Assembly: GCA_002299865.1 (NCBI GenBank)
Contig: DBNV01000111.1
Coordinates: 3,277-9,324, forward strand
DNA length: 6,048 bases
Reading direction: 5' to 3'
Source: Desulfonatronaceae bacterium UBA663
GTDB lineage: Bacteria > Desulfobacterota > Desulfovibrionia > Desulfovibrionales > Desulfonatronaceae
In this document: positions 1 through 6,048 of the stretch, in pieces
How positions within the stretch are numbered: the stretch's first letter is position 1
Layout: the number at the start of each line of letters is the position of its first letter
Notes under the pieces: generated by a model
What the model saw: the letters and a program-made list of their open reading frames with translations, nothing else
The model's database searches: none
Told to the model about the DNA's origin: nothing
Program-made: the position numbers and the translations under genes

Positions 1-22
1 CTTCGCCGCTTCGCCGCTTCGC
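1..22. repeat. Short 8-bp tandem repeat
   Basis: The unit CTTCGCCG occurs at 1-8 and 9-16, followed by a partial third copy (CTTCGC) at 17-22. The array touches the left edge, so its true length is unknown. It could be a small variable-number repeat or the end of a low-complexity coding region. Confidence 0.6.
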
Positions 23-156
23 GCCCTGTCAGGCTCCTGTCCGGAAGTGCCGGTTGCATCTTTGGCGTCGAGCAGTCTTGACGAACAGCCTCCAACTCCA
101 TAGTGGCAAGTTGTATTCTAAAAGTACGGCCTGGTCCGTGCTTAACGCAAACGGAT

Positions 157-160
157 GGAG
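157..160 (+). promoter_or_regulatory. Ribosome binding site that fixes the kinase start
   Basis: GGAG lies 7 bases before the ATG at 168. No comparable site precedes the earlier in-frame ATG at 54. This, and the lack of domain-like sequence before residue 39 of the longer frame, favours 168 as the start. Confidence 0.65.
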
Positions 161-167
161 ACAAGCC

Positions 168-2840
168 ATGGACAATGAGCGTCAAGGGGCCTTGCAACCT
201 CATCCGGGTGGTGCCGGTGTACGGTCTGTTGTGCAGAGGATTGAGGACCTCCCGGTATTGCCCGGTGTTGCGGTCCAGGCTCTTACACTCTCCATGAGCG
301 ACGATACAGCGCTGGATCAACTATCCGGAATAATGGAAGTGGATCCCGTACTTACCGCCAGGATGCTGCGCTTGGTGAACAATGCCCGGTCGGGCCTGCC
401 CAGGAAAGTCGACACGGTCAAGCAGGCCGTGGCTTTGGTCGGATTGAACCAGGTGCGATGCGCCCTTTTGGGCGTGGTGATGCGGGATTATCTGCCCAGC
501 AAAGCCAAGGAAACGGCCCAAACTGCCAAGCAGTTGTGGGTCCACAGTCTGATGACGGCGGTCATGGCTCATCTCCTGGCCCAGAAGTCTTTTCCGGAGC
601 TTCAGGACACGGCTTTTGTGGGGGGGTTGCTGCACGACATCGGCAAAATCGTGATTCAGGATGTTTTCCCAGGTTTGATGGCAGACATCATCGCTCTTCA
701 GGAACAGGAACACGTCAGCTCCTTGGAGGCGGAGCAGAACGTCGTGGACGTCAATCACTGCATTGTCGGCAAGATGTTGGCTGAGCAATGGAATCTGCCC
801 GAACCGCTGCTGGACTGCATCTGGCTGCATCACCACCGGCCGGAGGTGCCGGACATGGCCAGTGCCCACCGGGAATTGATCTGGATCGTAGCCTTGGCGA
901 ACATTCTCGCGGCAGATGTGCTGATGGTTTCCCGGGAAAACGGACGAACTGAAGTCCGGGAATCGTTGTCGACTTTCCTTAAGCTCAGGGAAGCGGACCT
1001 TGAGCTAATTCGACGGAAGGCCACCAAGGAGTATGAAAAAAAAGCCGGTTTCTTTGATCTGGAAAGCGATCCCCACATCATGTTTCATGATATTGTACAA
1101 AAGGCGAATCGCAAGTTGTCCCGGCTGGGAGTGGAATTGGACACCCAGCGGGCGGTTCTGGTCAGGTCGAACAATTTGCTGGAATTGACCCGCAAGCTTT
1201 GTCTGGGGCTGGGGAGGGCGAGGAGCAGGGAGGATCTGTTCTTTCAGGTGACGCAGGCTTTTCAAGGGTTTACACCGGTTCCTTTAGGGATTTTTTATGT
1301 CATCGAACGGGAAACCCGGGAACTGGAAGGGGTCGTTTGGACAGAAGGCGGGCGACGTCGCCGGTTGCTTTGCTTCACGGATCGCAACGGTGAGCCGGTG
1401 TGGGAGCACGATGATCAAGCTCTCCCCCGTGATTTGCGCAAGATTTTGTCATGCTATAAGCACCGCGTACACAAGACGGATGCGCTCTGCGTGACCACGT
1501 CCCCACCGTTTCACGTGTTCAGCTTCGGCGTGGAGGGCGAGTACTTCGCTGAATTGTGCATTTCCCTGCAGCAGGAATATCGAGACGAGGACAACACTCG
1601 ACTACATGCCTTTCTGCATGTGGCGCATTTGTTGTGGTCGGCCGTGCAGAGCGTGCGGCTCGTAGAACGGCTGCAACGCAACCAGGACGATCTTTCCCAG
1701 GCTTTGTGGAAAAACCAGCAGATCAACGAGCACATTTTTCAGACGGAACGGTTGGCTGCAGTGGGCCAGTTGGCCGCCGGCGCAGCGCACGAAATCAATA
1801 ATCCCCTGGCGATTATTTCCGCCAGGGCCCAGCTTCTGGAATTGAAGGAGCAGGATGAAAAAAAGAAGAAGGAATTGTCCGTCATTTCTCAACAAATTGA
1901 TAGAATCAGTAAAATTCTTTCGAATCTTATGGATTTCGCAAGGCCCGCGCCACCCAAGTTGAGGGATGTGGACATCCATGAGGTTTTGAATCGCGTACTG
2001 GAACTCGTGGGCAACGGTTTTGCCAAGTACGGCATCGGCGTGGAAAAGAAGTACGATCCTCCCATGATCCGGATCAAGGCCGACCCCAATCAATTGGAGC
2101 AAGTGTTCCTCAACTTGGTGATCAACGCACGGCACGCCATGGAAAAAAGCGGCGGCGTCCTTACGATATCCACGGCCTTGACCGGGGCTGGAACCAAGGT
2201 CGTCATCAAGGTGGCGGATCAGGGCGTCGGTATTTCCCGAGAGAATATGAAGCGCATTTTCGACCCTTTTTTCTCCACCAAGGAAGAAGGCCAGGGGACC
2301 GGCTTAGGCCTGTCCACGTCTCTTGGCATCATTAATAGCCACTTTGGAAAGATCGGCATTGAGAGTGCGCTGGGCAAAGGCACGGTCTTCACCATTGAAC
2401 TGCCCGTGGACATCGCGGCCCTGCGGCCTGACAAGATGGAGGGGGCGTCCCTGCCTCTGCCGACATTGTCGTCACGGACAAAGGTTTTGGTGGTGGATGA
2501 CGAAGAGCATATTCGAGAGATTCTCAAGGAAACCCTCGAGGGCGAGGATTTTATCGCGGCCACGGCCAACAATGGCCAAGAAGCCTTGAAAGTGCTGGCT
2601 GCGGAGGTTTTTGACCTGATGCTTCTGGATGTTAAGATGCCCTTTTGCGACGGTCTTTCCGTCCTGCGGGAGGTTCGCAAGACTGATCCCTCTTTGCCGG
2701 TCATCGTCATCACCGGCATGGCCTCCCATGAGGAAATGGAGGAAGCCAAGAGCTACGGCAATTGCAAGTGCATCCGCAAGCCTTTTCATGTCAAAACCTT
2801 GTTGGCTGAAGTCCGTGAAAGCCTTGCCAAGGTGCAATGA
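168..2840 (+). CDS. HDOD - GAF-like - hybrid sensor histidine kinase with C-terminal receiver
   Basis: This is an 890-residue cytoplasmic hybrid kinase with no signal peptide or membrane segment. Residues about 20-230 form an HDOD domain. H126, H156-D157 (in LLHDIGK), H197 and H221-H223 are kept, but the last metal-site position reads N245 (ALANILA), as is usual for non-catalytic HDOD modules. Residues about 337-500 look like a divergent GAF-type sensor, followed by a helical linker. The kinase core has the H-box AAHEINNPL with phospho-acceptor H541, an N-box with N653, G1 DQGVG at 684 and G2 GTGLGL at 710-715. Residues about 773-888 are a full receiver with D777-D778, phospho-acceptor D821, T849 and K871-P872. 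There is no HPt or DNA-binding output, so the signal must leave through a partner. The overlapping MinD-like gene is the obvious candidate, by inference. The input signal is unknown. Confidence 0.94.
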   Translation: MDNERQGALQPHPGGAGVRSVVQRIEDLPVLPGVAVQALTLSMSDDTALDQLSGIMEVDPVLTARMLRLVNNARSGLPRKVDTVKQAVALVGLNQVRCALLGVVMRDYLPSKAKETAQTAKQLWVHSLMTAVMAHLLAQKSFPELQDTAFVGGLLHDIGKIVIQDVFPGLMADIIALQEQEHVSSLEAEQNVVDVNHCIVGKMLAEQWNLPEPLLDCIWLHHHRPEVPDMASAHRELIWIVALANILAADVLMVSRENGRTEVRESLSTFLKLREADLELIRRKATKEYEKKAGFFDLESDPHIMFHDIVQKANRKLSRLGVELDTQRAVLVRSNNLLELTRKLCLGLGRARSREDLFFQVTQAFQGFTPVPLGIFYVIERETRELEGVVWTEGGRRRRLLCFTDRNGEPVWEHDDQALPRDLRKILSCYKHRVHKTDALCVTTSPPFHVFSFGVEGEYFAELCISLQQEYRDEDNTRLHAFLHVAHLLWSAVQSVRLVERLQRNQDDLSQALWKNQQINEHIFQTERLAAVGQLAAGAAHEINNPLAIISARAQLLELKEQDEKKKKELSVISQQIDRISKILSNLMDFARPAPPKLRDVDIHEVLNRVLELVGNGFAKYGIGVEKKYDPPMIRIKADPNQLEQVFLNLVINARHAMEKSGGVLTISTALTGAGTKVVIKVADQGVGISRENMKRIFDPFFSTKEEGQGTGLGLSTSLGIINSHFGKIGIESALGKGTVFTIELPVDIAALRPDKMEGASLPLPTLSSRTKVLVVDDEEHIREILKETLEGEDFIAATANNGQEALKVLAAEVFDLMLLDVKMPFCDGLSVLREVRKTDPSLPVIVITGMASHEEMEEAKSYGNCKCIRKPFHVKTLLAEVRESLAKVQ
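2829..2840 (+). promoter_or_regulatory. ATGA stop-start overlap coupling the kinase and ATPase genes
   Basis: The kinase stop TGA (2838-2840) overlaps the ATG of the next gene (2837-2839). AAGG at 2829-2832 lies 4 bases upstream, inside the last kinase codons. Such overlaps usually mean translational coupling, so the two proteins are probably made together. Confidence 0.8.
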
Positions 2841-4375
2841 CCAAGACAAGGACTAGGACCATTGCTGTCGCCAGCGGCAAGGGCGGCGCGGGGAAGACGT
2901 CCGTCGCGATTTGCTTGGCCTGGATCCTTGCGGAGCAGGGATCCAGGGTGTGCCTCGTGGACGTTGATCTTGGGTTGTCCAACGTGGACGTCCTTTTGGG
3001 GCTCTCCCCCCAATGGACACTGGAGGACGTGATCCTCGGGGATACGCCTATTGATCGGACGATCATCCCAGTGCGGCCGGGCCTGGATGTGATTTCCGGC
3101 GGAACGGGCGTGGCCGCTTTAGCCGACCTGGACCGTAGTCGCAGGGCCGCGTTCCTCAAAAAAATGCGATCCCTGGATTATTACGATTTTCTGCTTCTGG
3201 ACAATTCTCCCGGCATCCACCGACAAGTTGTCGCTTTTTGCCTGGCGGCCAGGGAACAGATCATTGTGATCAATCCTGAGCCTGCCTCAGTGACGGATGG
3301 GTATGCCCTCCTCAAGGTGCTCAAGCAAAACGGCTTGCATCGGCCGCCTTACATACTTTTGAACAGGGTGCCGTCCGGTTTTGAGCACAGCGTGCTGATG
3401 GAGCGTTTTGCCGCAGTCTGTAAAAAACATATTCAGACTTTTATTCTTCCGTTGGGCGCGGTACCGGATGACCCTTTTTTTCGTAAGGCCGCTGCTCAAT
3501 CCCGAGCGCCTGTGGCCTTGCGGCCCCAGTCGCCGGGCGTCGTCGCGTTGATTCGAGCGACCGCCCTTTTGGCTAAAAGATCCGAGCGCAAGGCCCTGTA
3601 TACCGATGTGGGAGAGTTCTGGAACGCATCCATAGTGCATATGTTCCAGGGGCTTCTGCCGCCTGACGCGAAATCCCGGACCGGGACGAGTTCCTCGGGC
3701 TCAATGGGTTCGATGCATGATCTCGTGCGTCGCTTGGAAAGCATTCTGGCGGAACTGGAAAGCCTTGAGCCCCGCGCTTTGGCACAAGGAAATGCGCACG
3801 CTTCGGGCGTCCTTGTCGCATCAAAGCGGTTGACCGGGGTCGGGGAGCGATTGATTCGCATGGCCGAAGGCCTTGAGAGACAGGGGCAAACCGTCGCGGG
3901 GCGTAACGTCGGCATCTTGTGCCCGGATGAATCCCTGCGGACGCTCCTTTTGGAGTTGGTGAGCCAGAAGGGCGGAAGGCCGGTGACGATCAACGGCTTT
4001 TCGGAAACGCCTAGCGGTCTGGAACTTCTTGTCTGTTCCCTGAGCAAATCGGAAGGCGGAGCACTGCAGGCGTTGCAACGCCTGGCCAAGATTCCTTGTC
4101 TCTGGTTGTCCGAATACAAGCGGGAAATCCCTGTCTGGGCTAGAGGATTGCATGTGGTCGAAGTGGTGGAGAAACCGTTTTCCTTGGAGAAAATTTATCG
4201 CGCTTTGGACATGTCTTTTTCTCCCCGCGACTTAAGTGATCCTACCCGTGTCTCACTCGGCAAAATGCTCGCCGTCCCGGAAAGTCCCAGGATGCCCAAG
4301 GGACGAATGATCCAGCATGACGAAGAAGGTCTGCATGGTAAAGGGGACAGGGCTGAGCGGCAGAGAGAGGAATGA
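2837..4375 (+). CDS. MinD/FlhG-like ParA-family ATPase with C-terminal pseudo-receiver
   Basis: This 512-residue protein is much longer than the usual 260-300 residues of MinD or FlhG. Residues 6-250 form the ATPase. The deviant Walker A GKGGAGKTS spans 14-22 with signature K15 and catalytic K20. VDVDLGLSNVD at 41-51 is the switch region, and LLLDNSPG at 119-126 is Walker B with D122. No C-terminal amphipathic membrane-targeting helix is evident. Residues about 293-350 are helical. Residues about 356-455 follow the beta-alpha pattern of a receiver, ending in EKPF with K446-P447 and keeping S425. However, C362-P363 replace the acidic pair and C400 replaces the phospho-acceptor Asp, so it should not be phosphorylated. 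ATPases of this family control flagellar number, division site or positioning of polar complexes; which applies here is unknown. The last 20 or so residues run antisense through a bioY remnant and are probably a read-through tail. Confidence 0.88.
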   Translation: MTKTRTRTIAVASGKGGAGKTSVAICLAWILAEQGSRVCLVDVDLGLSNVDVLLGLSPQWTLEDVILGDTPIDRTIIPVRPGLDVISGGTGVAALADLDRSRRAAFLKKMRSLDYYDFLLLDNSPGIHRQVVAFCLAAREQIIVINPEPASVTDGYALLKVLKQNGLHRPPYILLNRVPSGFEHSVLMERFAAVCKKHIQTFILPLGAVPDDPFFRKAAAQSRAPVALRPQSPGVVALIRATALLAKRSERKALYTDVGEFWNASIVHMFQGLLPPDAKSRTGTSSSGSMGSMHDLVRRLESILAELESLEPRALAQGNAHASGVLVASKRLTGVGERLIRMAEGLERQGQTVAGRNVGILCPDESLRTLLLELVSQKGGRPVTINGFSETPSGLELLVCSLSKSEGGALQALQRLAKIPCLWLSEYKREIPVWARGLHVVEVVEKPFSLEKIYRALDMSFSPRDLSDPTRVSLGKMLAVPESPRMPKGRMIQHDEEGLHGKGDRAERQREE

Positions 4376-4453
4376 GCCCACGGCGATCAGGGCGGCCATC
4401 AGGGGCGTCCAGACTAGGGTATGCAGGCTCGTCGGCGACGAGGCAGCGTGCGT
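4313..4453 (-). pseudogene. bioY: 5' remnant of bioY, biotin transporter substrate-binding subunit
   Basis: Read on the minus strand from 4453, the frame gives a recognisable BioY N-terminus. The core stretch LMAALIAVGSFLSLPL is followed by SPVPFTMQTFFVML, matching the family pattern of a first membrane helix and then GPVPFTLQTLFV. BioY is an integral membrane protein of about 180-200 residues that binds biotin for an ECF-type transporter. Only about 47 residues remain. After 4313 the frame loses similarity and stops at 4253-4255, and neither other minus-strand frame resumes it. The start position reads ACG (4453-4451) where ATG would be expected. The rest was apparently deleted, and the sense strand here is now the end of the ATPase ORF and its 3' flank. 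The remnant should be non-functional. Confidence 0.8.
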
Positions 4454-4462
4454 CGGGGGGCA

Positions 4463-4470
4463 CTCCTTCT
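4463..4470 (-). promoter_or_regulatory. Orphan ribosome binding site of the bioY remnant
   Basis: On the minus strand AGAAGGAG (4470 to 4463) is a near-ideal Shine-Dalgarno. It sits 9 bases before the ACG at 4453-4451, in frame with the BioY peptide. A good binding site in front of a non-start codon indicates that the start codon mutated after the gene was formerly translated. Confidence 0.65.
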
Positions 4471-4524
4471 AAAAATTGCACCTCTGGACAAGACACAACT
4501 TTCCAATCAGCGCCAACGTGCAAC

Positions 4525-4529
4525 AAGGA
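4525..4529 (+). promoter_or_regulatory. Ribosome binding site that fixes the trmO-aldolase start
   Basis: AAGGA lies 8 bases before the ATG at 4538. The open frame extends back to an ATG at 4421, but those codons lie antisense to bioY and its leader and look like no domain. The TrmO similarity begins directly with MDYSLVPIGHVRSPF at 4538. Confidence 0.75.
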
Positions 4530-4537
4530 CTCAAGGC

Positions 4538-5665
4538 ATGGACTATTCCCTGGTTCCCATCGGCCATGTCCGGTCTCCTTTCAAAAGCATTGGAGACTGC
4601 CCGAAGCAGGGCGACGAGAACACGCCCTTGGCCCGGATCGAAGTCGAACCGGCATATCTGACGGCCCTGCAAGGCCTGGAAACGGGCCGGGAAGCGGTGG
4701 TCCTGACCTGGCTGCATCTGGCCGAGCGAGACCGCTTGACCGGCCGGGCCCAGGGCAATCCTGACAATCCGCTCCAGGGCGTCTTTGCCTTGCGTTCCCC
4801 GCACCGGCCCAATCCCATCGGCCTGCACCAGGTGCGGATCGTGGGACTGGACAGGGACAAAGGGATTCTGGGCGTGCTCTCCCTCGAAGTCCTGGACGGC
4901 ACCCCGGTCCTGGACATCAAACCCTGCCTGGGCGAGGATGGACTGCGTGCTGTGCCCTGGGGGCTGCGGATCAGCGCCCGGGAAGCCTTGCAGCTTCAGG
5001 AGGCGGGCGAACGGGTCTGGCGGCGCGGTTTGGCCAACGGATACAACGGCAACCTGAGTCTGCGCCAGGGAGAGGCCATGATCATCACGGTTTCCGACAG
5101 CGCCAAGGGCCGGTTGCGCCCAGGCGATCTGGTGGCCGTGGAGCTTGCGTCCGGTCGCGCCCTGGGGCCGGGACGGGCCTCCACCGAAGCGGCCCTGCAC
5201 CGGGCCGTGTACGCGGCCCAGCCCAAGGCACAAGCCGTGGTCCATGTGCATCCGCCGCACCTGCTGGCCCTAAGCCTGACAACCGCCAGGGAGGATATGC
5301 TGTCCCTGCCCCTTTTCGAGGCCCAGCACTGGGCCAAGCAAATGGTCCGCCTGCCCGTGCGCAAGCCCGGCACCGAGGACTTGGCGAAACAGGTGGGCCG
5401 GGCGTCCGTAGGGTATCCGGCCCTGTTTATGGACAATCACGGCTTGGTCTGCTGGGGGCGCGATGTTTTCGAGGCCCTGTCCCTGGCCGAGGAACTGGAA
5501 GGGTTGGCCAGGATCATGTGTCTTTCCGGACGATCGAGGATGGATGACGGATGCCGGAGGGCAGGGGCCGGGCCGTGGCCGAAGGCGTGGCCCAGGCGCC
5601 CGGCGCCAAGGTTGAATTGCGGCGGGTGCCGGAAACCCTTTCCGAGGAAATACTCGGCAAGATGA
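4538..5665 (+). CDS. TrmO/TsaA-type tRNA methyltransferase fused to class II aldolase/adducin domain
   Basis: This is a 375-residue two-domain protein. Residues 1 to about 135 are a TrmO (TsaA/YaeB) domain, the family that uses S-adenosylmethionine to methylate N6 of t6A37 in tRNAs. It opens with PIGHVRSPF and has the signature RSPHRPNPIGL around 86-96 and LDGTPVLDIKP at 119-129. Residues about 146-328 are a class II aldolase/adducin domain, whose members are zinc-dependent sugar-phosphate aldolases, epimerases or dehydratases. GNLS is at 171-174, E217 at the acid/base position, and the zinc ligands are H236 and H238 (HVHPPH) and H301 (DNHGL). Both halves keep their key residues, so both may be active; the aldolase substrate cannot be told. 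The recognisable protein ends near residue 335. Residues 339-375 are Arg/Pro-rich, lie out of frame over wrbA, and are probably an artefact of a junction at about 5550. Confidence 0.88.
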   Translation: MDYSLVPIGHVRSPFKSIGDCPKQGDENTPLARIEVEPAYLTALQGLETGREAVVLTWLHLAERDRLTGRAQGNPDNPLQGVFALRSPHRPNPIGLHQVRIVGLDRDKGILGVLSLEVLDGTPVLDIKPCLGEDGLRAVPWGLRISAREALQLQEAGERVWRRGLANGYNGNLSLRQGEAMIITVSDSAKGRLRPGDLVAVELASGRALGPGRASTEAALHRAVYAAQPKAQAVVHVHPPHLLALSLTTAREDMLSLPLFEAQHWAKQMVRLPVRKPGTEDLAKQVGRASVGYPALFMDNHGLVCWGRDVFEALSLAEELEGLARIMCLSGRSRMDDGCRRAGAGPWPKAWPRRPAPRLNCGGCRKPFPRKYSAR

Positions 5666-6048
5666 GCGCTTTGGAGGCAAAGGAAAAGATGGCCCACGTG
5701 CCTGTGTGCACCGTGGACGAGTTGGCCGAAGCCGACGCGATCATTTTCGGCACGCCCACCCGATTCGGCAATATGGCCGGGCAGATGCGTCAGTTCCTGG
5801 ATGCCACAGGCGGACTGTGGGCCGGGGGCAGGCTGATCGGCAAGGTGGGCAGCGTGTTCACCAGTTCGGCCACGCAGCATGGCGGCCAGGAATCCACTAT
5901 TTTGACGTTCATTCCGTATCTGCTGCACCAAGGCATGGTGGTTGTCGGTCTGCCGTATTCCTTCCAGGGGCAGATGCGCATCGACGAGATCACGGGTTGT
6001 TCGCCCTACGGCGCGTCCACCATCGCCGGGAGCCAAGGCGAGCGGATG
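5551..6048 (+). CDS. wrbA: WrbA-type NAD(P)H:quinone oxidoreductase, 5' end missing, 3' end beyond the window
   Basis: WrbA proteins are FMN-binding flavodoxin-fold enzymes that reduce quinones by two electrons. Numbered from the ATG at 5551, the frame shows RAVAEG at 7-12, VPET, FGTPTRFGNM around 67-75 (FMN loop), TGGLW at 86-90, HGGQES from H110, and SPYGAS from 151. It stays open to the last base, so roughly 25 C-terminal residues lie outside. The expected beginning, a hydrophobic strand and the S-x-Y-G-H phosphate loop that precede RAVAEG in the family, is absent in all three frames upstream, and this frame is stopped at 5545-5547. A fortuitous GAGGA (5536-5540) could start translation at 5551. 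A later ATG at 5662 overlaps the upstream stop, but family similarity starts well before it. Without the phosphate loop FMN binding is doubtful, so this may be a pseudogene or reflect a sequence error. Confidence 0.82.
   Translation, partial: MPEGRGRAVAEGVAQAPGAKVELRRVPETLSEEILGKMSALEAKEKMAHVPVCTVDELAEADAIIFGTPTRFGNMAGQMRQFLDATGGLWAGGRLIGKVGSVFTSSATQHGGQESTILTFIPYLLHQGMVVVGLPYSFQGQMRIDEITGCSPYGASTIAGSQGERM

Larger units (their letters stand above)
1..167. other. Upstream non-coding leader, no gene recognised
   Basis: No recognisable gene lies before the kinase start. One frame stays open from the window edge into the kinase and contains an ATG at 54. The residues it would add (codons 54-167) resemble no domain, and the ATG has no good ribosome binding site. 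The other two forward frames close at 79-81 and 110-112, so the tail of an upstream gene cannot be excluded. A TTGACG at 78-83 resembles a -35 box, but no acceptable -10 box sits 16-18 bases downstream, so I do not call a promoter. Confidence 0.5.
4376..4537. other. Gap between the ATPase and trmO-aldolase genes, holding the bioY 5' end
   Basis: About half of this 162-bp gap (up to 4453) is the start of the bioY remnant. The rest would once have been the divergent control region between bioY and the trmO fusion gene. I see no convincing sigma-70 promoter pair, no hairpin followed by a T-run, and no clear BirA-type biotin operator. A weak imperfect inverted repeat (about 4476-4498, TTGCACCT against AGACACAA) is too short for a standard biotin operator. 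Confidence 0.55.

Noticed and set aside
101..116. Possible sigma-54 promoter (TGGCAAG followed by TTGTATT)
   Set aside because: The -24-like GG is present, but the essential GC at -12 is absent at the right spacing.
78..119. Possible sigma-70 promoter with TTGACG at 78-83 and TATTCT at 114-119
   Set aside because: The spacing is about 30 bases instead of 16-18, and the sequence at the right spacing (TAGTGG) is a poor -10 box.
54..167. Longer kinase start at the ATG at 54
   Set aside because: The extra 38 residues match no domain and lack a ribosome binding site, whereas the ATG at 168 has GGAG at good spacing.
4471..4500. Possible BirA-type biotin operator upstream of the bioY remnant
   Set aside because: The imperfect inverted repeat spans only about 23 bases and lacks the usual TTGTnAACC half-sites with a spacer of about 15 bases.
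4242..4526. 94-residue minus-strand open frame over the gap
   Set aside because: It is in a different frame from the BioY peptide in the same place and has no recognisable domain, so it is a shadow.
4421..4537. Longer start for the trmO-aldolase protein at 4421
   Set aside because: These codons are antisense to the bioY remnant and its leader. The TrmO family N-terminus begins exactly at 4538 behind AAGGA.
4996..5436. Long minus-strand open frames opposite the trmO-aldolase gene
   Set aside because: They mirror a GC-rich coding strand, are Arg/Pro/Ala-rich and show no domain, so they are shadows of the plus-strand gene.
5662..6048. wrbA starting at the ATG at 5662 in an ATGA overlap
   Set aside because: WrbA-like residues (RAVAEG through VPET) are encoded upstream of it in the same frame, and there is no well-spaced ribosome binding site.

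Overview
The window is about 6 kb of moderately GC-rich bacterial DNA with tightly packed plus-strand genes. The protein set (an HDOD hybrid histidine kinase, a MinD/ParA-type ATPase with a long C-terminal extension, a TrmO-class II aldolase fusion and WrbA) looks most like a deltaproteobacterium of the Desulfovibrio kind. That assignment is an inference from protein style, not from a marker gene.

Region 1 (1-4375) is a two-gene, translationally coupled unit. The first gene (168-2840) is an 890-residue soluble signalling protein: HDOD domain, a GAF-like region, a histidine kinase core and a C-terminal receiver, with all phosphotransfer residues present. Its stop overlaps the start of the second gene (2837-4375) in an ATGA. 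The second gene encodes a MinD/FlhG-like ATPase whose C-terminal half ends in what I read as a degenerate receiver domain that has lost its phosphoacceptor aspartate. The pair could be a phosphorelay acting on a spatial-regulator ATPase, but this is inference.

Region 2 (about 4210-4537) is a rearrangement scar. On the minus strand, 4453 to 4313 encodes a clear N-terminus of the biotin transporter BioY. Its ATG position reads ACG, a good Shine-Dalgarno lies upstream, and the rest of the gene is missing. The end of the ATPase ORF runs antisense through this remnant, so its last roughly 20 residues are probably not original.

Region 3 (4538-6048) starts with a fusion of a TrmO/TsaA-type tRNA methyltransferase domain to a class II aldolase/adducin domain with its zinc ligands intact. 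It is followed by a WrbA-type NAD(P)H:quinone oxidoreductase that runs off the window. The WrbA frame lacks its first 15-20 residues (first strand and FMN phosphate loop). The last 37 or so codons of the fusion ORF read out of frame through wrbA, which points to a second small deletion or a sequence error at about 5540-5560.

No rRNA, tRNA, CRISPR array, insertion sequence or convincing intrinsic terminator was seen.
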